Origin: an uncultured Clostridia bacterium
GTDB taxonomy: Bacteria > Bacillota > Clostridia > UMGS1810
Length of the DNA: 16,136 nucleotides
Assembly (NCBI GenBank): GCA_934454585.1
Contig: CAKSFP010000043.1
Location: 1-16,136, forward strand
Direction: 5' to 3'
Shown: one piece after another, positions 12,099 through 16,136 of the stretch
How positions within the stretch are numbered: the stretch's first letter is position 1
Layout: the number at the start of each line of letters is the position of its first letter
Program-made: the position numbers and the translations under genes
Notes under the pieces: generated by a model
Database searches by the model: none
What the model was told of the DNA's origin: nothing
Seen by the model: only the letters and a program-made list of their open reading frames with translations

Positions 12099-12368
12099 AT
12101 ATAAGTGATGAAGGTGTGTAAGTAGTCTGCAAAGAATCCGTTTGAGAGAGAGGGCGCCGTCGGCTGTGAGCGTTCTTAGCGGAGTTGCGGATGAATTTCA
12201 GCATCGGAGCTTTCTGCGAAAAGTGCGGAGCATGAATTTCCGAGCGCTAAGCAGATGTCACCGCCGCATCAAGGCGGACAGAGTGCGGAAAAGGAGGTTT
12301 GCCTTTTCCGAAATAGGGTGGTACCGCGAGCAATCTCGTCCCTTTTGGCCGAGGATTGCTCTTTTTTT
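12099..12368 (+). promoter_or_regulatory. T-box leader sensing tRNA-Phe, with terminator
   Basis: The T-box core AGGGTGGTACCGCG is at 12315-12328, with TCGTCCCT (12336-12343) as the antiterminator partner. The terminator pairs GAGCAATCTCG (12328-12338) with CGAGGATTGCTC (12350-12361, one bulge), followed by seven T. Upstream, CGGAAAAGG/CCTTTTCCG and CCGCC/GGCGG form central hairpins, and CTTAGCG/CGCTAAG (12175-12181/12245-12251) closes a large arm. TTC (Phe) occurs in two ATGAATTTC copies (12191-12199 and 12232-12240), either of which could hold the specifier. Uncharged tRNA-Phe would stabilise the antiterminator and allow pheST expression, as known for the family. Confidence 0.93.
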
Positions 12369-12412
12369 GTGCAGTCTCATCTGACTCAAAAATATTTTTT
12401 CGGAGGTAGTTT

Positions 12413-13447
12413 ATGAAAAGCAAAATCGAACAGCTCAGGGCCCAGATTGCAGGTGAGCTTGATGCCCGCCCTGATCGCGAGAGGTTCAAAAAGCTCAGAG
12501 AAAAATACCTGAGCAACAAGATCGGCGAAATTCCCGGTCTTATGAAAGAAATGAGAAATGTGCCAAAAGAGGAGCGCCCTCAGTTCGGCAAGGTGGTAAA
12601 CGAGTTCAAAAACTGGGCGGAGGCGAGATTTGACGAGCTTGATGCGCAACTCAGGAAAGCCGAGCTTGCCGCTAAGAACCAGAAAGAATCCGTGGATGTG
12701 ACCATGCCGGCGGTAAAAAACGAAATCGGTTCGCTGCATCCCACAACTCTTGTGAAACAGGAAATAATAAACATCTTTGCCGGAATGGGATTCGATGTAT
12801 TCGAAGGTCCGGAGATTGAGACGGACTACTACAACTTCACTGCGCTCAATGTGCCGGCAGATCATCCGGCAAGGGCAGAGCAGGACACATTCTACATCAC
12901 CGATGACATATTGCTGCGCACCCAGACATCACCGGGGCAGATAAGGACAATGGAGGCGAAAAAACCGCCGATTAAGGTGCTTAGCCCGGGCAGAGTGTTC
13001 CGATCGGACGACGATGCGACTCATACACCTATGTTCCACCAGATGGAGGGGCTTGTTGTTGACAAAAATATCTCCGTGTGTGACCTGTACGGAATGTTGG
13101 ATCTGCTTGCGAAAGAGATTTTCTCATCCGATACCAAAACAAGGCTGCGCCCGTCATATTTCCCCTTCACTGAGCCGAGCGTTGAGGTGGATGTCACATG
13201 CTGCGAGTGCGGCGGCACGGGTTGCAGACTCTGCAAGGGCACAGGATGGATAGAGGTTCTCGGCGGCGGCATAGTCAACCGCAGAGTTCTTGAAAACTGC
13301 GACATAGACCCCGATGAATATTCGGGTCTCGCATTCGGCATAGGCATTGACAGAATTGCCATGCTCAAATACGGAATCAACAATATTCACATACTGTTTG
13401 ACAATGACATCAGGACGCTCAGACAGTTCAAACAGCAGGGGAGGTAA
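12413..13447 (+). CDS. pheS: Phenylalanyl-tRNA synthetase alpha subunit
   Basis: PheS is the catalytic subunit of the (alpha-beta)2 enzyme that charges tRNA-Phe. The 344-aa product has normal length. The N-terminal coiled-coil arm covers about residues 1-95. Class II motif 2 appears as GRVFRSDDDATHTPMFHQMEG (about 193-213), and motif 3 as GLAFGIGIDRIAMLKYG (about 305-321). A cysteine cluster at 263-274 (CCECGGTGC followed by RLCKGTGW) is found in many Firmicute PheS proteins and may bind zinc. CGGAGG (12400-12405) precedes the ATG. pheT follows after 5 nt, with its ribosome binding site inside the end of pheS, so the two are tightly coupled under the T-box. Confidence 0.98.
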   Translation: MKSKIEQLRAQIAGELDARPDRERFKKLREKYLSNKIGEIPGLMKEMRNVPKEERPQFGKVVNEFKNWAEARFDELDAQLRKAELAAKNQKESVDVTMPAVKNEIGSLHPTTLVKQEIINIFAGMGFDVFEGPEIETDYYNFTALNVPADHPARAEQDTFYITDDILLRTQTSPGQIRTMEAKKPPIKVLSPGRVFRSDDDATHTPMFHQMEGLVVDKNISVCDLYGMLDLLAKEIFSSDTKTRLRPSYFPFTEPSVEVDVTCCECGGTGCRLCKGTGWIEVLGGGIVNRRVLENCDIDPDEYSGLAFGIGIDRIAMLKYGINNIHILFDNDIRTLRQFKQQGR

Positions 13448-13452
13448 AAAAT

Positions 13453-15852
13453 ATGTTAGTACCGCTTAGTTGGTTAAAAGATTATGTAGATATAGATGTA
13501 AGCGCGGAAAAACTACAGGAAATGCTGTTTTCAAGCGGATTTGAGGTAGAGGAATTGATATATCTCGGAAAGGATATCGACCGCGTTGTCACGGGCAAAA
13601 TCACCTCGATAACAAAACACGAGGACTCCGACCACTTGCAGATCTGCAAGCTTGACTGCGGCGAGAAATACGGCAGAAACATACAGATAGTAACCGGTGC
13701 ACAAAACATCTTTGATGGGGCAATAGTGCCTGTGGCACTGGATAAATCCACACTTCCGAACGGTGTAAAGATAAAGAGCGGCAAGCTGCGCGGAGTTGAG
13801 TCGAACGGTATGCTCTGCTCGGGCGAGGAGCTTGGTATTACGGACGACTGGTACGAGGGCGCCGATGTATACGGTATACTCATACTTGCTGACGACACGC
13901 CCATAGGAGAGGATATTTGTAAAATTGTCGGTCTTGACGACTATATTTTCGACATAAGCATAACCGCAAACCGCCCTGACTGTCAGTCCATAGTCGGCAT
14001 GGCACGCGAGGTTGCGGCAATCCTCAAAAAAGAAGTTCGTGAGCCGGACATCACCTATACCGAGGACGAGTCCGCAAACGACGATGAGATAAACATTACC
14101 GTGGAGGCAGGCGACATCTGCCCCAGGTACATTGGTCACTATGTAAAGAACACCACGGCTGTCAAAGCGCCGCAGTGGATGAGAAAACGCCTTGCGCTTG
14201 TGGGGCTCAACTCCATAAACGCACTTGTTGACATCACTAACTTTGTGCTCATGGAGCTTGGTCAGCCGATGCACGCATTCGACCTTGCCGACCTTGAGGG
14301 CAAGCGCATAGAAGTTCGCCGCGCTAAGCAGGGCGAGAAGATAGTCACACTGGATGAAAAGGAATTTAAGCTGAGCGAAACAAATCTCGTCATCTGTGAC
14401 GCAAGGAAACCCGTTGCGCTCGCCGGAATAATGGGCGGACTCAACAGCGAGATCAAACCCACCACGCACGATGTGGTGTTCGAGTCGGCAAAATTTGCCC
14501 GTGACAGCGTGCGCAAGACATCGCGCAGCCTGGGTCAGTCGTCCGATTCCAGCGCTAAGTTCTGCAAGGGTGTGGACGAATACACCACCGGCTGTGCCAT
14601 AGGCAGAGCGCTGCATCTGGTGCAGGAAATAGGCTGCGGAACGGTGTCGGCAACGCATTTTGACATTATGGCGCACGGCGAACCCAAACCCACCGTGGTT
14701 ACGACCACATTTGACAAGATAAACAAAGTGCTCGGCATTGAGGTGCCGAATGACGAGATAGCCGACATACTGAGGAGACTCAGATTCACAGTGACCGTCG
14801 ACGGCGGGAACATCACCGCATCAGCACCGCTTTACCGTGAGGATGTGGAGGGTTATGCCGACCTGGCGGAAGAGGTTATCAGAATATACGGCTACGACCA
14901 CATCAAACCGCAGCTGCTTAAATTCGCCGCAGTGACAAACGGCGGACTCAGCGAAGCGCAGATGCTTGAATATAAGCTCAAGAACGCGGTCCGCATGCAG
15001 GGCGCATTTGAAACTATCAACTACAGTTTCTATTCGGCAAAGGATCTGGATATGCTCCACATACCCGAGGATGCGCCGGAGAGAAAGTATATCAGGATAG
15101 ACAACCCCATAAGCGAGAATTACTCCGTGATGTGCACCACGCTTGCGCCGACCATGGTGAACACCATAGTCAAAAATTACCGCAGCGGCAATGCGTCGGG
15201 CAGATTCTTTGAAGTGGCAAATGTGTTCCTTGCGCAAGAGATGCCGCCCAAATCGTTGCCTCACGAGAGAAAAACTCTTGTCATCGGTGCTTACGGAGAC
15301 GATGAAGATTTCTTCAAGTTCAAGGGCATACCCGAGGGCATAGCGGACGAGTTTGACCTCACATTCGCTTATGAAAAATGCGAGAAACCGTTCCTGCACC
15401 CGGGAATAAGCGCAAAAATTTTGTGCGGGGGCGAGGAGATAGGCTATATCGGCAGACTGTCACATGAGATAAGTGACGAACTCTCACTTATAAAGCCGGT
15501 GTTTCTTGCCGAGATTGATTACGAAAAACTTTCGTCGTTCTTCAAGCACACCATGAAGTATAAGCCGATTTCGGAATTTGCCGATGTGGTGCGTGACTTC
15601 GCTTTTGTGTGCGATGAGGGGGTTACCTGCGGCGAGATAGAGGATTGCATAAGAAAATCATGCAAGTATGTCACGAGTGTAAAGCTGTTTGATATATTCC
15701 GCGGCAGACAGATAGGCGAGGGCAAAAAGAGCATGGCGTTTAATGTCGTAATCACGCCCGAGGATAAGGAATTCTCCGATAAGGAGATAGAAAAGTTCAC
15801 AGCAAAGATTCTCAAGGACCTTGAGTTTAAGCTGGGAATAGCATTGAGATAA
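13453..15852 (+). CDS. pheT: Phenylalanyl-tRNA synthetase beta subunit
   Basis: PheT forms the (alpha-beta)2 synthetase with PheS, binds tRNA and edits mischarged Tyr-tRNA-Phe. The 799-aa length fits bacterial PheT. It begins with the signature MLVPLSWLKDYVD. The EMAP-like tRNA-binding domain is at about 40-150 (VVTGKI, HPDAD-like HEDSDHLQICKL, SNGMLCS). The B3/B4 editing domain lies at about 210-380 (GLNSINALVDITNFV, LGQPMHAFD). The B5 domain is at about 405-470, followed by the catalytic-like core with EVIRIYGYD (about 475) and FFEVANVF. The C-terminal anticodon-binding FDX-ACB domain occupies about 705-799 (ISEFADVVRDFAFV at its start). GGGGAGG overlaps the pheS end. A terminator follows 13 nt after the stop. 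Confidence 0.98.
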   Translation: MLVPLSWLKDYVDIDVSAEKLQEMLFSSGFEVEELIYLGKDIDRVVTGKITSITKHEDSDHLQICKLDCGEKYGRNIQIVTGAQNIFDGAIVPVALDKSTLPNGVKIKSGKLRGVESNGMLCSGEELGITDDWYEGADVYGILILADDTPIGEDICKIVGLDDYIFDISITANRPDCQSIVGMAREVAAILKKEVREPDITYTEDESANDDEINITVEAGDICPRYIGHYVKNTTAVKAPQWMRKRLALVGLNSINALVDITNFVLMELGQPMHAFDLADLEGKRIEVRRAKQGEKIVTLDEKEFKLSETNLVICDARKPVALAGIMGGLNSEIKPTTHDVVFESAKFARDSVRKTSRSLGQSSDSSAKFCKGVDEYTTGCAIGRALHLVQEIGCGTVSATHFDIMAHGEPKPTVVTTTFDKINKVLGIEVPNDEIADILRRLRFTVTVDGGNITASAPLYREDVEGYADLAEEVIRIYGYDHIKPQLLKFAAVTNGGLSEAQMLEYKLKNAVRMQGAFETINYSFYSAKDLDMLHIPEDAPERKYIRIDNPISENYSVMCTTLAPTMVNTIVKNYRSGNASGRFFEVANVFLAQEMPPKSLPHERKTLVIGAYGDDEDFFKFKGIPEGIADEFDLTFAYEKCEKPFLHPGISAKILCGGEEIGYIGRLSHEISDELSLIKPVFLAEIDYEKLSSFFKHTMKYKPISEFADVVRDFAFVCDEGVTCGEIEDCIRKSCKYVTSVKLFDIFRGRQIGEGKKSMAFNVVITPEDKEFSDKEIEKFTAKILKDLEFKLGIALR

Positions 15853-15865
15853 AGCAAATAACGAA

Positions 15866-15904
15866 AAAAGGGTGTATCGGGCAAAAGTATTGATACACTC
15901 TTTT
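15866..15904 (+). terminator. Rho-independent terminator after pheT
   Basis: A 13-bp stem (15866-15878 with 15892-15904; core GTGTATC/GATACAC, one G-U pair) is followed by a T-rich stretch continuing to 15916. It closes the pheST operon. Confidence 0.82.
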
Positions 15905-16136
15905 GTAATTTTTTGATAAGTGTGTTTTTCGTTGATATAGTATTATAGTAATAACATTAATTTTTTTAGCACTTGCGAAATCAAATTTTTTGTTTTTTTG
16001 AAAAAAAGTCGAAAAAAGGCTTGACACCGCGCCTCCGTTGTGGTATTATAATAGGGCACCTTGCGTGAGGGAATCACGAAAGTGCATATGTCAAAAAAGT
16101 TTTTTAAGAAATTTTCAAAAAACTCTTGACAAACCG
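15905..16136 (+). promoter_or_regulatory. A/T-rich tandem promoter region, possibly upstream of an rRNA operon
   Basis: TTGACA (16021-16026), a 17-nt spacer and TATTAT (16044-16049, running into TATAAT) form a strong promoter preceded by A-tracts. A second TTGACA (16126-16131), again after A/T-tracts, is cut by the window end. Between them GCAC...GTGC and CGTGA/TCACG can pair (16055-16085). Strong promoters in tandem with UP-like tracts are typical of rRNA operons, but no rRNA sequence is in the window, so the target is inference. No gene is visible in this stretch. Confidence 0.5.

Noticed and set aside
13531..14676. Long open frame (381 codons) antisense to pheT
   Set aside because: It lies wholly inside a clearly coding, full-length pheT, lacks a good ribosome binding site and shows no recognisable domain; such frames are common opposite GC-biased codons.
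16088..16129. Short frame MSKKFFKKFSKNS near the right edge
   Set aside because: It is only 13 codons without a ribosome binding site, and the A/T-tracts are better read as promoter-flanking DNA.

Overview
The window looks like chromosomal DNA from a low-to-medium GC member of the Firmicutes, class Clostridia, probably an anaerobic gut lineage near Oscillospiraceae/Ruminococcaceae. The reasons are strong AGGAGG-type ribosome binding sites, TTGACA-N17-TATAAT promoters, Firmicute-type ribosomal leaders (L1-site mimics, L10 leader), a T-box before pheST, the TrmK/Nif3 pair, and a small interspersed repeat of a kind I associate from memory with gut Clostridia. Assignment below class is inference.

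Layout. (1) 27-3702, minus strand: guaB (IMP dehydrogenase), a 549-nt gap holding the guaB promoter and a 211-bp MITE-like repeat that lies inside the guaB leader, a secreted SH3-NlpC/P60 hydrolase with its own promoter and terminator, and an XRE-S24 (LexA/CI-like) regulator. (2) 3703-4464: a divergent promoter region with inverted repeats, then three tandem genes for 44-49 residue Cys/Asn/Gly-rich peptides with one hydrophobic segment each. They are followed by a roughly 115-nt RNA that can fold in two mutually exclusive ways and ends in a U-tract. This is the least conventional part of the window. (3) 4521-8311: the translation/secretion cluster rpmG-secE-nusG-rplK-rplA-rplJ-rplL. It has two L1-binding-site mimics (before rplK and before rplA), a consensus internal promoter, an L10 leader with an attenuator hairpin, and a strong terminator after rplL. 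rpoB does not follow. (4) 8340-9876: a promoter, trmK (m1A22 tRNA methyltransferase) and an overlapping Nif3-family gene. (5) 9877-10263: a structured intergenic region with no convincing gene. It includes a 22-bp helix that is fully paired only in minus-strand RNA. (6) 10264-12015: a membrane-anchored VanW/YoaR-like cell-wall protein. (7) 12064-15904: promoter, T-box, pheS, pheT and terminator. (8) 15905-16136: A/T-rich DNA with one strong promoter and the -35 of a second, resembling the upstream part of an rRNA operon.

How the parts relate: most of the window is housekeeping for translation, with RNA-level control at several points (L1, L10 and tRNA-Phe sensing). The regulator/small-peptide/RNA segment at 3052-4464 sits between the cell-wall hydrolase and the ribosomal operon and has no function I can name. 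No tRNA or rRNA gene, transposase or CRISPR array was seen.
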